A stretch of DNA of 44,955 bases from an uncultured bacterium (GCA_913063285.1 CAJXXZ010000007.1:1-44955), one strand, 5' to 3'. Positions 1 through 9,458 are shown, counted from the stretch's first letter. Notes: a model not told the origin generated them from the letters alone. Made by a program: numbers and translations.

Positions 1-75
1 TTCACTAGAAGCTGCATTTTCTAAACAAGGTATTGCTATTGCATTTATAAGAAAAATTAGAGATAAATGTTTCAT
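1..75 (-). CDS. Family A secreted paralogue, 5' end only (runs off left edge)
   Basis: The reverse strand reads ATG at 75 and continues open to the window edge. It encodes MKHLSLIFLINAIAIP followed by a polar stretch. This is the short hydrophobic signal-like start typical of family A, and it is almost identical to the start of the broken copy at 6463. No function is known for the family. A good promoter sits so close to the ATG (-10 box at 82-87) that the message should be leaderless. Only 25 codons are visible, so membership rests on the N-terminus and promoter architecture. Confidence 0.7.
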   Translation of the reverse strand, partial: MKHLSLIFLINAIAIPCLENAASSE

Positions 76-81
76 ATGAAT

Positions 82-110
82 ACTATATCAGTTTTTATTA
101 AAGATACCAA
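82..110 (-). promoter_or_regulatory. Leaderless-type promoter of the left-edge family A gene
   Basis: TTGGTA (105-110), 17-nt spacer, TATAGT (82-87), then 6 nt to the ATG at 75. There is no room for a ribosome-binding site. Confidence 0.6.
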
Positions 111-282
111 GCAATATAAAGTGTAATTACTATGGTGTTTATTATGAAAAGTTTTTTATAATACAACTTTTTTATCTTAATTAATTATATATCACATCAG
201 ATCTGTACAAGATACTTGATTCAATCGTTTTAGTTTGCTTTCCTAATGTGAAAATTTAGTGTTAATTGATATTAAACTACTG

Positions 283-780
283 TCAAGATTGTTGATTAAT
301 CAAATTCAAATAATGTGATATTATTGCTGATTTCTGCGAATCAACATTTGATCGTAAAAATCTCATCAAGAAGTCATGAGGATGATCAGCTGGATTTTCA
401 ATAAAGTATTTCATGAATTTTTCAAGTGCTTCAGGTGTCATATATTCTATAATTGAAAAATGAATTGTTTGATCATGATAATCTTTATTATTTATACCAT
501 AAAACAGATTTATTATTTCTTGATCACTTAAATTTTGAGTGATGACTTTTAAAGTATTTCGTTGTTCTTGATTTAATTTACCATAAGACTCAATCAGTAA
601 TAATACCATATTAACTTTTATATGACTTTTAAGTGCTGAGTTTATGTCAGTCTCTAAGAGTGCTTTCATTGCATTAATATGATTCAGCATTGCTTCTAGT
701 GTTTTCATATTGTTTTTACCAGGATATCTAGTATTAATTAGCACTCCTTGTAGAACTAGCTCAATATTTTCATCTGTCAC
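283..780 (-). CDS. Family A helical protein without signal peptide (165 aa)
   Basis: Unknown function. The 165-residue product consists almost entirely of the C-terminal family A module: a helix like MLNHINAMKALLETDINSAL, then IKVNM, a NLSDQEIINLFY-like segment and EYMTPEALEKFMKYF. The same order of elements occurs in the 678-, 377- and 305-residue paralogues and in the decayed copy around 5554-5880. It starts with GTG at 780. Unlike the other intact members it lacks the N-terminal hydrophobic segment, and a stop lies just upstream in frame, so it looks like an N-terminally shortened member that is either cytosolic or a remnant. A TATAGT box ends 7 nt before the GTG, but the -35 region is weak. 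Confidence 0.6.
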   Translation of the reverse strand: MTDENIELVLQGVLINTRYPGKNNMKTLEAMLNHINAMKALLETDINSALKSHIKVNMVLLLIESYGKLNQEQRNTLKVITQNLSDQEIINLFYGINNKDYHDQTIHFSIIEYMTPEALEKFMKYFIENPADHPHDFLMRFLRSNVDSQKSAIISHYLNLINQQS

Positions 781-969
781 TTTAAAAACTATACAATATT
801 AAAATTATACTTGACATATATAAACAAATCAGTAACAGTAAAATTACTAATAACTATTTTAGTAAGTTTAGTAGATATACTTAGACCTAGCATGATAACA
901 TATATATATATATTTAATTATATTTATATTTATAATTGAGAAAAAATTTTAAAATTAGTTAATAATACA

Positions 970-997
970 TTGATTTATATAAAAAAACTGCTAATCA
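970..997 (+). promoter_or_regulatory. Leaderless-type promoter of the 647-aa family A gene
   Basis: TTGATT (970-975), 16-nt spacer, TAATCA (992-997), then 6 nt to the GTG at 1004. The stretch from the TATATA to the start codon is nearly the same as that upstream of the gene at 3073 (shared AAAAAAACTGCTA), which supports common ancestry and function. Confidence 0.65.
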
Positions 998-1003
998 CAC
1001 TTT

Positions 1004-2947
1004 GTGAAGTATATAATAATACTAATTTTGATAAGCACAACAGGAATGTTTAATGATGATGTAAATGTTAATCAAGTTAGTTTAACAGGCCTAGTATCAG
1101 AATCAGATGAAGATGATGTATCAGCTCCTGAAGCTATTTATGCACCTACTGAATTAGGTATATTAGGTCATAATGCTACTGAAAGTAGTATAGCAGACCT
1201 AATAGAAGAATCTGAAGAATCTGAAGAATCAGATGTTGTAGAAAAAGAAAATATTTTGATGGAACTAATGATACTAGAAGCAAAATTCAAATCAAATGAA
1301 GAAGATATACCTATTACTCAAGAAGCTGACATGAAAATTACTAATACACTAGAAGAAAAATTTAGAGAGGAAATGCAATCAAAAATGAATCGATTAGTTG
1401 AGTTAAGTAAAACTCATAAACTTGATTGGAAGCAAACTGAAGAATATGCAAAGCTTATGAAAGGTGCTCCATTAATCAAAATTATCTTTGATGAGCAATT
1501 ATCTTTAAGGGCACAACTTATTGCAAAAATATCTCATAGCAAAGATGTAAAGAAGCCTCTTGTTGAGCAAGCAGTTAGCTCTGATGATGTTAAAACACCT
1601 CTTATTGACAAAGAGATAGCTGTTTTCGATAAGAAGAGTCCACTTTTCAGCGATGATATAGTAAGAAAAATTGAAAGCTTTTTAATTCCTAATACTATAG
1701 CAGATTTAACTCCTGATTTTATACATAAAGCATACTATATGGGTGGAATACCAATGTTTAACTTAGATCATATACATGATTTCAATATTTTACACTTTTT
1801 CTTAGTTGTTGAAGGTGTGATAAAGAGTAGTGATGTTTTATTTGATAATGAGCATACAAGTAAATTAAGTAAAATATCAATGCATATTCATAGAATGAGA
1901 GCAATATTAGATGTTGATTTCGATCTAAGTTCAAAGATTAAAAATCAGATATTAGCTAATATACTATCAATTTCTAGAGAACCTGATGGGTTTTCAACAA
2001 AGGAAATAGAATCACCCACTTTATTACAAAATATCAAATCAGCATTAGTTGACATACTACAAAACTTTGTTGAGGAAAAAGAGATGCAATTTATTATACA
2101 AAGAATGAAAGTTGGATTTTGTTTAGAAGAAGAAGAATTACAAGAATATATAAATAATTTACTAGAAGTAGATACTAAAACTAATATACATTCAGTAATT
2201 CGAGAACATATACGAACTAATCTATGTCTAACACTATTGTGTAGTCCAATGCAATATGAACCACTTGTAGTCAGTTTTTTGCAAACTTTAAATGCAAGAG
2301 AAGTTATAAGCATGTTTAATTCCTATAATATAATAGACTTGAATAGAAGTATTCTTTTATTTATTACACATATATCATATCAAATACTTGATGAATTATT
2401 AAGTTATCTATGTTGTGTTGGAATTGATGATGTACGCACTAAAAACATATTTCGAGATTTATTATTATATGTAGGCTCACCTAATTTGGATGAACAAAAA
2501 TCAGAAATAATAAAAAAGTTTTTAAAAGTAATATCCAAAAAATATAGACATGAACTAAAAATAAATGGATCAAAATATATATCAAGGTTTTTAAGAATAA
2601 TTAACTCCCATTTTCTAAATTTATGTAGTCATTATTCAATATCTGAAGGGATTTTTTCACCTATAGAATGTATATCATATCAGTCACTTGATGAATTATT
2701 AAGTTTTGTATGTTGTAGGAGTTTAGATCAAATGAATTACTTGTTTGATTTATCAGAATATGTGAAGTCACCCAATTTAGATGAACAAAAATTAAAAATG
2801 ATACAGAAGTCTTTAAAATCAGTATTGAGAAAATTTAATAATGAAAATCATGAATTCAAAAGAAAAAAATTAAGATGTAGCAAAAATTGGTTTTCAATGA
2901 TATTGCATGCATTTAAAATTATTATGCGATATGACTTACCAGCGTAA
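1004..2947 (+). CDS. Family A secreted-type paralogue, 647 aa, with internal duplication
   Basis: Function unknown. It starts at GTG 1004 with MKYIIILILISTTGM, a short hydrophobic segment that looks like a minimal signal peptide. An acidic low-complexity stretch follows (residues about 30-85, rich in EES repeats). The helical family A core comes next: a FLIPNTIADLTPDFI segment near 224, an IHRMRAILDVDFDL helix near 295 and a second module copy from about 375. The C-terminus carries a 300-bp imperfect tandem duplication: ISYQ-LDELLS-CC occurs near residues 456 and 556, each followed by SPNLDEQK. No catalytic motif is visible. The start is fixed by a promoter whose -10 ends 6 nt upstream and by agreement with paralogues. 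A secreted or cell-envelope host-interaction role is inference only. Confidence 0.75.
   Translation: MKYIIILILISTTGMFNDDVNVNQVSLTGLVSESDEDDVSAPEAIYAPTELGILGHNATESSIADLIEESEESEESDVVEKENILMELMILEAKFKSNEEDIPITQEADMKITNTLEEKFREEMQSKMNRLVELSKTHKLDWKQTEEYAKLMKGAPLIKIIFDEQLSLRAQLIAKISHSKDVKKPLVEQAVSSDDVKTPLIDKEIAVFDKKSPLFSDDIVRKIESFLIPNTIADLTPDFIHKAYYMGGIPMFNLDHIHDFNILHFFLVVEGVIKSSDVLFDNEHTSKLSKISMHIHRMRAILDVDFDLSSKIKNQILANILSISREPDGFSTKEIESPTLLQNIKSALVDILQNFVEEKEMQFIIQRMKVGFCLEEEELQEYINNLLEVDTKTNIHSVIREHIRTNLCLTLLCSPMQYEPLVVSFLQTLNAREVISMFNSYNIIDLNRSILLFITHISYQILDELLSYLCCVGIDDVRTKNIFRDLLLYVGSPNLDEQKSEIIKKFLKVISKKYRHELKINGSKYISRFLRIINSHFLNLCSHYSISEGIFSPIECISYQSLDELLSFVCCRSLDQMNYLFDLSEYVKSPNLDEQKLKMIQKSLKSVLRKFNNENHEFKRKKLRCSKNWFSMILHAFKIIMRYDLPA
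2371..2870 (+). repeat. 300-bp imperfect tandem duplication inside the 647-aa gene
   Basis: The segment beginning at 2371 recurs 300 bp later at 2671: both start with TATATCATATCA, then encode LDELLS, a cysteine pair, and SPNLDEQK. The period is exactly 100 codons, so the reading frame was kept. Confidence 0.8.
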
Positions 2948-3038
2948 ATAAAGAACATCTTAAATTAACAAAAATTCTATATATAATTTATAAAGTTAAT
3001 TATATATTATAATTAAGTGTAAAATTAAAAAATATCTA

Positions 3039-3066
3039 TTTACTTATATAAAAAAACTGCTAGTTA
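3039..3066 (+). promoter_or_regulatory. Leaderless-type promoter of the 678-aa family A gene
   Basis: TTTACT (3039-3044), 16-nt spacer, TAGTTA (3061-3066), then 6 nt to the ATG at 3073. It is very similar to the element at 970-997. Confidence 0.6.
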
Positions 3067-3072
3067 TACTTT

Positions 3073-5109
3073 ATGAAGTATACATTAATACTCACATTAT
3101 TAAATATAGCAGCAATGCATAATGGTGATTTTACAATTACAGACAAGTATTCAATTAGTATAAATTTAACTGAATCTTTATCTTCAGATTCAGATTCAGA
3201 TTCTTTACATTCAGGTTCAGATATATCTAAACTAGAAGCTGATGATCAATATTCAGAAGAATCAGTTTTAGATAAAGAATGTTTGGTTAAACCCGAAATG
3301 GCAATACCTGATTCAGTGACAAAACAAGTGAGATCACAGCTACCTTCTTTCTCGACAGATACTATAGATGATGAATACACAAGATTGATGTCCAAATTCA
3401 GAAGTGAAACGAATACATATGAAGTAATTACAATCTCTAATGGTACGCTTGATCTAGGTAATGAAAAATTCAGAAGACTTATGCATATCTATGATAAAAC
3501 TGAGCGTCCAAATGAATGGTTGAACTTACAAAGGCTAGTTGTAGTAGCTGATCGTATTTCTTTAGAAGATTATAAATTAATATATATGCATATCTATCAT
3601 AAAACTGAGTATCAACTGTATATGAATTTGTGGCAGCACATTCAAAAAGTAATTAGCGCACCCAATCGTATTTCTTTAGAAGATGAGCAATCAAGATATA
3701 TGAGTATTCGTGATAAAATTGATAATCAACCATATCCTAATCTGCTGTCACATACTCAAAAATATATGCAATGGATTAGTGATTTCATGAAATACAAACC
3801 TACATTACTAAGCATACCTGAAAAGCCTTCACATAAATATCGTGTATTAGAAGGTATAGTTGCATATAATGCTCCATATTACCAATTAAAAAAAAATCTA
3901 TATAATGCTAAAGATCTTTTTAGGTCTAACGAACTTATAAGAGAAAATATTATAACTAGAGTTATCTTTAGAGGAGCATCTTCTCTTAGAAAGCTTATCA
4001 GTAAAATTCCTTATATTAATCGTGATGTATTCAAGAATCATTTGGCAAAAAAAATTCAAGACTTTTTAATGCCTACTTCTTTTGAAAGGTTAACTTCTTC
4101 GCATGTAAAAAAAGTCGCATGTATACAAAAATATTCAGGCTTTATGGATTCGATTTATTATATATCAGATCCTGATCTACTGAATTTTGCTTTAATTATG
4201 AGAGGAGTAGTAATTGATTCTAATGATTGCTTTACAGATCATCGTCAAAGTAAAAACACAGATCTTTTAATAAGACACGTTGATAGTATAAGTAAGCTAT
4301 TAGCTATTAATTCTAATATGCATCCAGAACTTAGAGAGCAGATAAAACTCAATCTGCTAAAATCAACAGCTGTTGACCTTCATATTTTACCAGGTGACTT
4401 ACGAGTATTTATGGATTCTATTTATGCAAATTTAGATGTACAAGGAAATCTAAAAGCTCTTATATCTACATCAATAGATTCCATTTATTATTTTGAGGAT
4501 CAACATAACTGGAATGAAGAAAAAGTAAAAATAGCAGTACTAGAGTATGCTGATGATATGCTAAATATATTAAAGATGAATCCTAATATGCCCTCAGATC
4601 TTCGAAGTTATATACGAGTTAATGTATTAAGAATATTATTAAATGAAGGTCATGAAGATAGGCTTTATAGAGGTCTGCCACGTTATATAAAAATTTTCAT
4701 ATTATCTATTCTTGAAAACTTAACTACACAAGAAGCAATAATGTTTTATACTAAACATCCTACAAGATACAGTCAGTTTTCACCTATACAACATATGCCT
4801 GAAGATACAATTAAAGAGCTGCTTATTAAGCACGCTTTTGATTCACCTTCATACTATGTACATTATATAGCCGAAGATTTACAATTCTTTGCAGTAGCAG
4901 AAGATCGTGATGAGGAAAAATTTAAAATAATAAAAGATATTGTGGAGTCAAATCTAGCAACAAGAAGAGCTATGTATCAATCTATGGGACAAGAACTAGA
5001 GAATATTCCAGATAAATACTTAAGTGATAAAGATTGTAATTTAAAACTTCTAGTTGATCGCGTAAATTGTAAATATAAAGTGTCATTTCGACCCTTTGCA
5101 GCCAAATAA
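3073..5109 (+). CDS. Family A secreted-type paralogue, 678 aa
   Basis: Function unknown. The N-terminus MKYTLILTLLNIAAM is the family's short hydrophobic start. A serine/aspartate-rich acidic tract (SDSDSDS, about residues 35-50) follows, then three tandem 38-residue repeats (about residues 121-236). Units 2 and 3 both begin RISLED, 114 bp apart. The core contains a KKIQDFLMPTSFERLTS segment and two copies of the family module: HVDSISKLLAINSNMHPELREQI near 400-420 and DDMLNILKMNPNMPSDLRSYI near 495-515. IQHMPEDTIKELL and a DEEKFKIIKDIV-type helix come near the end. The 377-aa paralogue at 8290 has the same two-module layout. Directly downstream lie a decayed duplicate of this gene's 3' end and further decayed family A sequence. 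Confidence 0.75.
   Translation: MKYTLILTLLNIAAMHNGDFTITDKYSISINLTESLSSDSDSDSLHSGSDISKLEADDQYSEESVLDKECLVKPEMAIPDSVTKQVRSQLPSFSTDTIDDEYTRLMSKFRSETNTYEVITISNGTLDLGNEKFRRLMHIYDKTERPNEWLNLQRLVVVADRISLEDYKLIYMHIYHKTEYQLYMNLWQHIQKVISAPNRISLEDEQSRYMSIRDKIDNQPYPNLLSHTQKYMQWISDFMKYKPTLLSIPEKPSHKYRVLEGIVAYNAPYYQLKKNLYNAKDLFRSNELIRENIITRVIFRGASSLRKLISKIPYINRDVFKNHLAKKIQDFLMPTSFERLTSSHVKKVACIQKYSGFMDSIYYISDPDLLNFALIMRGVVIDSNDCFTDHRQSKNTDLLIRHVDSISKLLAINSNMHPELREQIKLNLLKSTAVDLHILPGDLRVFMDSIYANLDVQGNLKALISTSIDSIYYFEDQHNWNEEKVKIAVLEYADDMLNILKMNPNMPSDLRSYIRVNVLRILLNEGHEDRLYRGLPRYIKIFILSILENLTTQEAIMFYTKHPTRYSQFSPIQHMPEDTIKELLIKHAFDSPSYYVHYIAEDLQFFAVAEDRDEEKFKIIKDIVESNLATRRAMYQSMGQELENIPDKYLSDKDCNLKLLVDRVNCKYKVSFRPFAAK
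3435..3780 (+). repeat. Triple 114-bp (38-codon) in-frame repeat in the 678-aa gene
   Basis: ATCGTATTTCTTTAGAAGAT starts at 3551 and recurs 114 bp later at 3665. The protein shows three related units (Y/D-K-T/I, then W/N-L, then RISLED at unit junctions). Outer boundaries are approximate. Confidence 0.65.
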
Positions 5110-5112
5110 GAA

Positions 5113-5240
5113 CTGATTCTTAAGCTATAGTAGGTAGAACTAGAAGATATTTCAGATAAGTACTTAAATAATACAAATTTTAATTTAAAACTTTTAGTTG
5201 ATCTAGTACATTGTAAAAGTTAAGTTTCATTTTTAAAATA
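5113..5240 (+). repeat. Decayed duplicate of the 3' end of the preceding family A gene
   Basis: Sequence at about 4985-5096 inside the gene (GAACTAGA, then AGATAA-TACTTAA, TTTAAAACTT-TAGTTGAT, TGTAAA) recurs 144 bp downstream with substitutions and in-frame stops. It reads as a tandem duplication of the gene end that is now drifting. Confidence 0.75.
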
Positions 5241-5244
5241 AAAT

Positions 5245-5890
5245 TAAAATTTTCAGAGCTAATACAAATTAGTCTACTAAAATCAATAGAACTATAGTGA
5301 TTTAGTTTATATGTAATTAGAATTATTTATAGAACTTACTTATAGAAATTTAGATGCTAAAAACATAAAACATATCTCTCACTTATTATATATAAATTTC
5401 ATAAATTATTTTCAAAGAATTTTAAATATCATATAGAAGAAGATGTATTAAGATATAATTTTGAAGGTTATGTAAAAACAGATTATATGAGAAGTAAAGT
5501 TGTCTTTTAGAAATTCTTTGGAAGACCTGTGCCACTTTGGTAATAGAAAAAAAATGCTAAATCATATTAATAGAATGATAACAACATTAAATAGTAATTT
5601 CAATATAAATTAAGAAGTAATGCATTCAATACGAGTTAATATGGTAAAAATATGTACTTTTTATTTTCATGAATTGACTGAAGATCAAAGATTATTTCTC
5701 AAATCAGAAACACAGGCTTTAACTAATGAATAGGTAATCGAGATTTTTCGTACAAGCACTTATTCTTATAATACAATAAATCTTTATCAAGTTCATGTTT
5801 TTCAATTATAGAGTATATGCGAATTGAACAGATTAAAGAATTAATGCAAGCATTGTATCATAATATCAATGTCATAATTTAATTTTATAT
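5245..5890 (+). pseudogene. Heavily decayed family A copy
   Basis: Several stops and frameshifts, but family A protein is still readable. About 5256-5370 matches the LNLLKS...LPGDLRVFMDSIYANLD part of the 678-aa gene. About 5554-5880 reads MLNHINRMITTLNSNFNIN, then a stop, then IRVNMVKI and QALTNE, then another stop, followed by a segment corresponding to the EYMTPEALEKF part of the 165-aa protein. This is a dead relative of the neighbours. The left boundary is uncertain. Confidence 0.65.
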
Positions 5891-6426
5891 AATGTTTCTG
5901 TGTATTGTATATTATATAAAAACCCTGATCAAATAAAAATTGGTAATAATATTTGAGTGTTTATAATCACAGAAGTGTGAACTTCAAAATAAGCTAAAAT
6001 AAAAAAATCACTGGAAAATTAAGAAAGAATATCGAATCTTTAAACATCACGCTTACATTGTCTAAGTAATAAAGAATATCCTATCTTTAAAAGACATGAT
6101 TTGTAATTTTGAGAATTAAAAAAATATGAAGTATTAAATATTATGCTTTCTTATTTTTATTTTTGAGACATACTTGAAATTAATTATTAACGTAAAAGTA
6201 CATTAAAAATTGTAAAACTAAACATGAACTACAAATTTGACTATAAAAAAGCTTCATAGTAATTTAATATCAATTAATATTCATTTTAACTTTAGAAAAC
6301 CAAACTGAAATTATTGACTAAAGTATCTTGCACAGATCTAATGCGATATATATTAATTAAGACAACAAAAGTTGTATTATAAAAACTTTATATAATAAAA
6401 ATTACCCTAATTACACTGTGTGTTAC
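5891..6426. other. Non-coding AT-rich stretch
   Basis: No open frame, RNA gene or repeat recognised. It probably continues the decay field of family A copies. Confidence 0.4.
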
Positions 6427-6455
6427 TTGACTTATTTAATAAAAAATAATACATA
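6427..6455 (+). promoter_or_regulatory. Leaderless-type promoter of the broken family A copy
   Basis: TTGACT (6427-6432), 17-nt spacer, TACATA (6450-6455), then 7 nt to the ATG at 6463. The promoter is preserved although the gene is broken. Confidence 0.55.
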
Positions 6456-6462
6456 TGTCAGT

Positions 6463-7175
6463 ATGAAACATTTGTCTCTAATTTTCCTTATAAATGCAGT
6501 AGCAATGTGCCTGGTTTACAAAATAAAATGCCTGGTATAGCTAGATCAGCAGATTTATCTCAAATGACACAATTAACTAATACAGAACAACATAGATCAT
6601 CAAATTTTAAGGGCTGGACAGGATGTATCTCGGGAATGCAATCTTTACGGAACATGTGTTCATCTCGCAAACCTAAATCAATACAATCATCAGCTAGTGA
6701 ATCTCAATCAATACAACAACCTCTATCAGTACAACCAACTAACTCCGTTGAACTAGATGAAACACAAGAACCAACTCACTTTGTGAAAGGACCTCAAACT
6801 GTTGATGAATGGCTAAGAAGTATTCCTGCAATTCGATCTTTACTTGGTGAAAAATCATCTATAATTCAAGAAGTTCTTGTAGAGAAAATTCCTTAAGGTG
6901 ATGATATAACGTTATTAGTTCAAAGCTTTTTACTTCCAAATTCATTACAAGAGCTAAATCTTGATTTTATAGAAAATATATTAGATGAAAATCCAAACTT
7001 AATGAGAGTAAACCTAGATAACATAAAAGATTATTCACTTCGAAATATCGTTCAAATTATACGAGGATCTTCTGTGTATTCTAGACATGGTTTTGGTCGT
7101 AATAAAGAAAAAATACAAAAGCATATTGAAGAAATGGAGAAAATGTTGAATATTTCTTATATGATAATGAAATAA
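6463..7175 (+). pseudogene. Broken family A gene (frameshift plus internal stop)
   Basis: The ATG at 6463 reads MKHLSLIFLINAVAM and then goes out of frame at about 6506-6508. Compared with the left-edge twin (AIAIPCLEN), an extra TG appears inserted; the correct frame resumes with PGLQNKMPGIA and stays open to a TAA at 6894-6896. Beyond that stop the same frame continues without interruption to 7175 and encodes a family A core (SFLLPNSLQELNLDFI, IRGSSVYSR, KHIEEMEKMLNI). This matches the FLIPNTIADLTPDFI...HIHRMRAILDV region of the 647-aa paralogue. It carries a frameshift and a nonsense codon and is 3' truncated relative to relatives. The middle part is glutamine/serine-rich. Confidence 0.75.
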
Positions 7176-7248
7176 TAAATGAAATTGATAGATTGATACA
7201 TAAAATTCTTACAATGATTGATATTATATCTAAACACGAATTCTCATA

Positions 7249-8166
7249 TTATATAATAAGAGTAGATCTTCTTTTCAAACTATCTTCTATTTCATCTAAA
7301 AGATCCCTATATGAACCTTCATCTGATTCCAAAAAATCTTGTTTCATTATCGGTTTTTGTGTAGACTTCTGTTTTTGATATTTTGTTTTGACAGAATATA
7401 ATTCTGGACGTTCAAATATTTTTTCAACATATAAAGAGTTGTCAGAATACTTACTTGTTTTTATTTGTTTAAAATATCTATAAGTGACTAGATCATTATA
7501 AAGAATAATAGGTAGTGAATTTGGATCTGTATTTCTCAACACTTCTACTAATGTACTAGCTGGCATCATATCCATAACTAAAAATCCTATAGCAGATGAA
7601 CTTACTTCCGTATAAAACGTTATTAATTCTTCTGGAGTTAATTCTTTTATAATGGATTTTATTTTTGATTTTGCTTCATATGATATATCTCCATAAAACT
7701 GATTAAATATTTTAAGTAGATTAACTCGTATACGACTCGCTACCAATGAATCATTCATATTAGAAGGAATACTATCTAATACATGCTTCATATTGTTAAT
7801 AAAGCCTGATAATGCTATTCCTCTAAAATCATCATTAAACTCCTCTTGAAAATATTCGATGCTGCTCTTTTCCATTATTTCCATAATCAATGTAATAAGA
7901 CTGTTTTCCTCTATTGATTCTAGATATGTAAGGTAGAGTTTCATCTCTTCTACTGTAGGAATAAGTTCTAATACATTTGCAACTTCAGATTCACTATGTG
8001 CTATATCTGGTATATATGCTTCAGTAAATGATTTCTGACTATGTGCTATATCTGGTATATATGCTTCAGTAAATGATTTCTGTGCTGCAGGTGTTATATG
8101 TGTGGTTGTGTTAGGTTCAAGAATGTTTACTGAACCTAATAACATTGATGTTAGTAAGTATTTCAT
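7249..8166 (-). CDS. Family A secreted-type paralogue, 305 aa
   Basis: Function unknown. The N-terminus MKYLLTSMLLGSVNIL is a short hydrophobic segment. It is followed by a 15-residue tandem repeat (QKSFTEAYIPDIAHS twice, residues about 31-60; 45-bp DNA repeat), then the family module: INNMKHVLDSIPSNMNDSL, RIRVNLLKIF, KELTPEELITFYTEV, DMMPASTLVEVL. This is the single-module version of the 377- and 678-aa proteins. The ATG at 8166 is preceded at 6 nt by a TAAGAT box with TTGACT 17 nt further up, so the transcript should be leaderless. The tail is basic (about 280-305). No enzyme motif is seen. Confidence 0.75.
   Translation of the reverse strand: MKYLLTSMLLGSVNILEPNTTTHITPAAQKSFTEAYIPDIAHSQKSFTEAYIPDIAHSESEVANVLELIPTVEEMKLYLTYLESIEENSLITLIMEIMEKSSIEYFQEEFNDDFRGIALSGFINNMKHVLDSIPSNMNDSLVASRIRVNLLKIFNQFYGDISYEAKSKIKSIIKELTPEELITFYTEVSSSAIGFLVMDMMPASTLVEVLRNTDPNSLPIILYNDLVTYRYFKQIKTSKYSDNSLYVEKIFERPELYSVKTKYQKQKSTQKPIMKQDFLESDEGSYRDLLDEIEDSLKRRSTLII
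7993..8082 (-). repeat. 45-bp perfect tandem repeat in the 305-aa gene
   Basis: Units 7993-8037 and 8038-8082 appear identical and encode the duplicated 15 residues. The lack of divergence suggests a recent event. Confidence 0.9.
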
Positions 8167-8172
8167 AAATTT

Positions 8173-8201
8173 ATCTTATCTCTTTTTTATATATAAGTCA
8201 A
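8173..8201 (-). promoter_or_regulatory. Leaderless-type promoter of the 305-aa family A gene
   Basis: TTGACT (8196-8201), 17-nt spacer, TAAGAT (8173-8178), AAATTT, ATG at 8166. The block is almost the same as at 9430-9458. Confidence 0.7.
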
Positions 8202-8289
8202 GTACTAAATTTTGATTGAATAAAGTGAAATTTTTAGTAATATAATCACTAGAAATATAAATGAGTCAAATATATTCACATTTATCATA

Positions 8290-9423
8290 TCATTTAGAAT
8301 TTAATATATCAATAAGCTCCTTGAAAAATTTAATTTTCGTACGTAATTCTGATATAATATTCAGGTAATATCCTATTCTCTCTTCTTCTACAAGCTGCTC
8401 TGTGTTTTTATTGATATTTGACTGTAGCACATCTTTAATTATTTTCAATTTTTGTGCAGTATCATCATCCGTATTTTCAAATAATTTCAAATCATCTTCA
8501 ATAAGCATTACTATACCAATACATTCTTCATTCAATAAACATGGATGATCACAAATATACTGTATAACTGCTTTAACTACATCATCTGGCATATGTTGTA
8601 TAACTGAAAACTCATAAGGATTTATATTTCTTGAAATATCTTGATAAAACTTTATTGCTTCTTCTGGATTCAATCTTTGAAAAACAGATAATATTAATGA
8701 TCTTATATCGTCTTGTAGATAACCATAATTTTCATAATATTCATGTAATGTTTTAAGTAAATTAAGTACTATACGACTTCGAAGTTTTGAGTTCATTTCA
8801 GAATTACTATCTAATAGATCATTTACATTATTAATATGTTGTTTCAGTGTGATAGCACCTCTTTGAATATAATGAATATCATCTATATGTAATGCTTGCT
8901 GAAGAACTGAAAGATCTCCTTTTAAATTCAAATCTTCATATATAGATGCTATATATGATTGTGATTCCTTTGGTAAAGCCCAGTATGGAATGCCTATTGA
9001 GTTTAGTAGATTAAATTGTATCTGCTCTCGAAGTTCCTGATTCATATTAGGATTGATATCTAATAAACCTTTTATACTCTTAATATGTTCTGCTAATTCT
9101 TCTTCTACTCGATCTTCAGTAAAATGAGTTGTGTCATCTACCTGTATTGCTCGAATAATCAAAGCACGTTTTTTCATCTCAGAATCATCTATAGAACTTA
9201 GATCTAGATGTCTTAAAAGAGGCTCTTTATTTATTGCTTTTTGAATAACAGCAGGAATCAATTGTTCCATAGAATATAAAAAAGCGGGCTGTTCTTCTAA
9301 GAAAGTTAAACTTAAGTTACTACTTGGTGATTGACTAGATCTATGAAATATTAATCCTTGCTCCTCTGGTGTATGAGGCATAGATAGTGAACTTACTAGC
9401 ATAGCTGTTAATAGACATTTCAC
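8290..9423 (-). CDS. Family A secreted-type paralogue, 377 aa (start reassigned to GTG)
   Basis: Function unknown. The frame is open from an ATG at 9465, but that ATG lies upstream of the -35 box and would add the unlikely leader MTLDLYRKRRYDKF. GTG at 9423 gives MKCLLTAMLVSSLSMP, the expected short hydrophobic family start. It also sits 6 nt after TATGAC, in the same arrangement as the neighbour at 8166. The body has two family modules: HIKSIKGLLDINPNMNQELREQI and HINNVNDLLDSNSEMNSKLRSRI, each followed by a LNLL segment. IQHMPDDVVKAVIQYI and DDLKLFENTDDDTAQKLKIIKDVL follow, closely paralleling the C-terminal half of the 678-aa protein. Confidence 0.75.
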   Translation of the reverse strand: MKCLLTAMLVSSLSMPHTPEEQGLIFHRSSQSPSSNLSLTFLEEQPAFLYSMEQLIPAVIQKAINKEPLLRHLDLSSIDDSEMKKRALIIRAIQVDDTTHFTEDRVEEELAEHIKSIKGLLDINPNMNQELREQIQFNLLNSIGIPYWALPKESQSYIASIYEDLNLKGDLSVLQQALHIDDIHYIQRGAITLKQHINNVNDLLDSNSEMNSKLRSRIVLNLLKTLHEYYENYGYLQDDIRSLILSVFQRLNPEEAIKFYQDISRNINPYEFSVIQHMPDDVVKAVIQYICDHPCLLNEECIGIVMLIEDDLKLFENTDDDTAQKLKIIKDVLQSNINKNTEQLVEEERIGYYLNIISELRTKIKFFKELIDILNSK

Positions 9424-9429
9424 AAATTT

Positions 9430-9458
9430 GTCATATCTTCTTTTTCTATATAAGTCAA
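9430..9458 (-). promoter_or_regulatory. Leaderless-type promoter of the 377-aa family A gene
   Basis: TTGACT (9453-9458), 17-nt spacer, TATGAC (9430-9435), AAATTT, GTG at 9423. It lies inside the longer open frame, which argues for the GTG start. Confidence 0.7.

Noticed and set aside
1945-2313. 122-codon minus-strand frame
   Set aside because: Antisense shadow inside the 647-aa family A gene; no promoter or ribosome site.
7193-7378. 61-codon plus-strand frame
   Set aside because: Shadow of the 3' end of the 305-aa family A gene on the other strand; the composition is that of antisense coding DNA.
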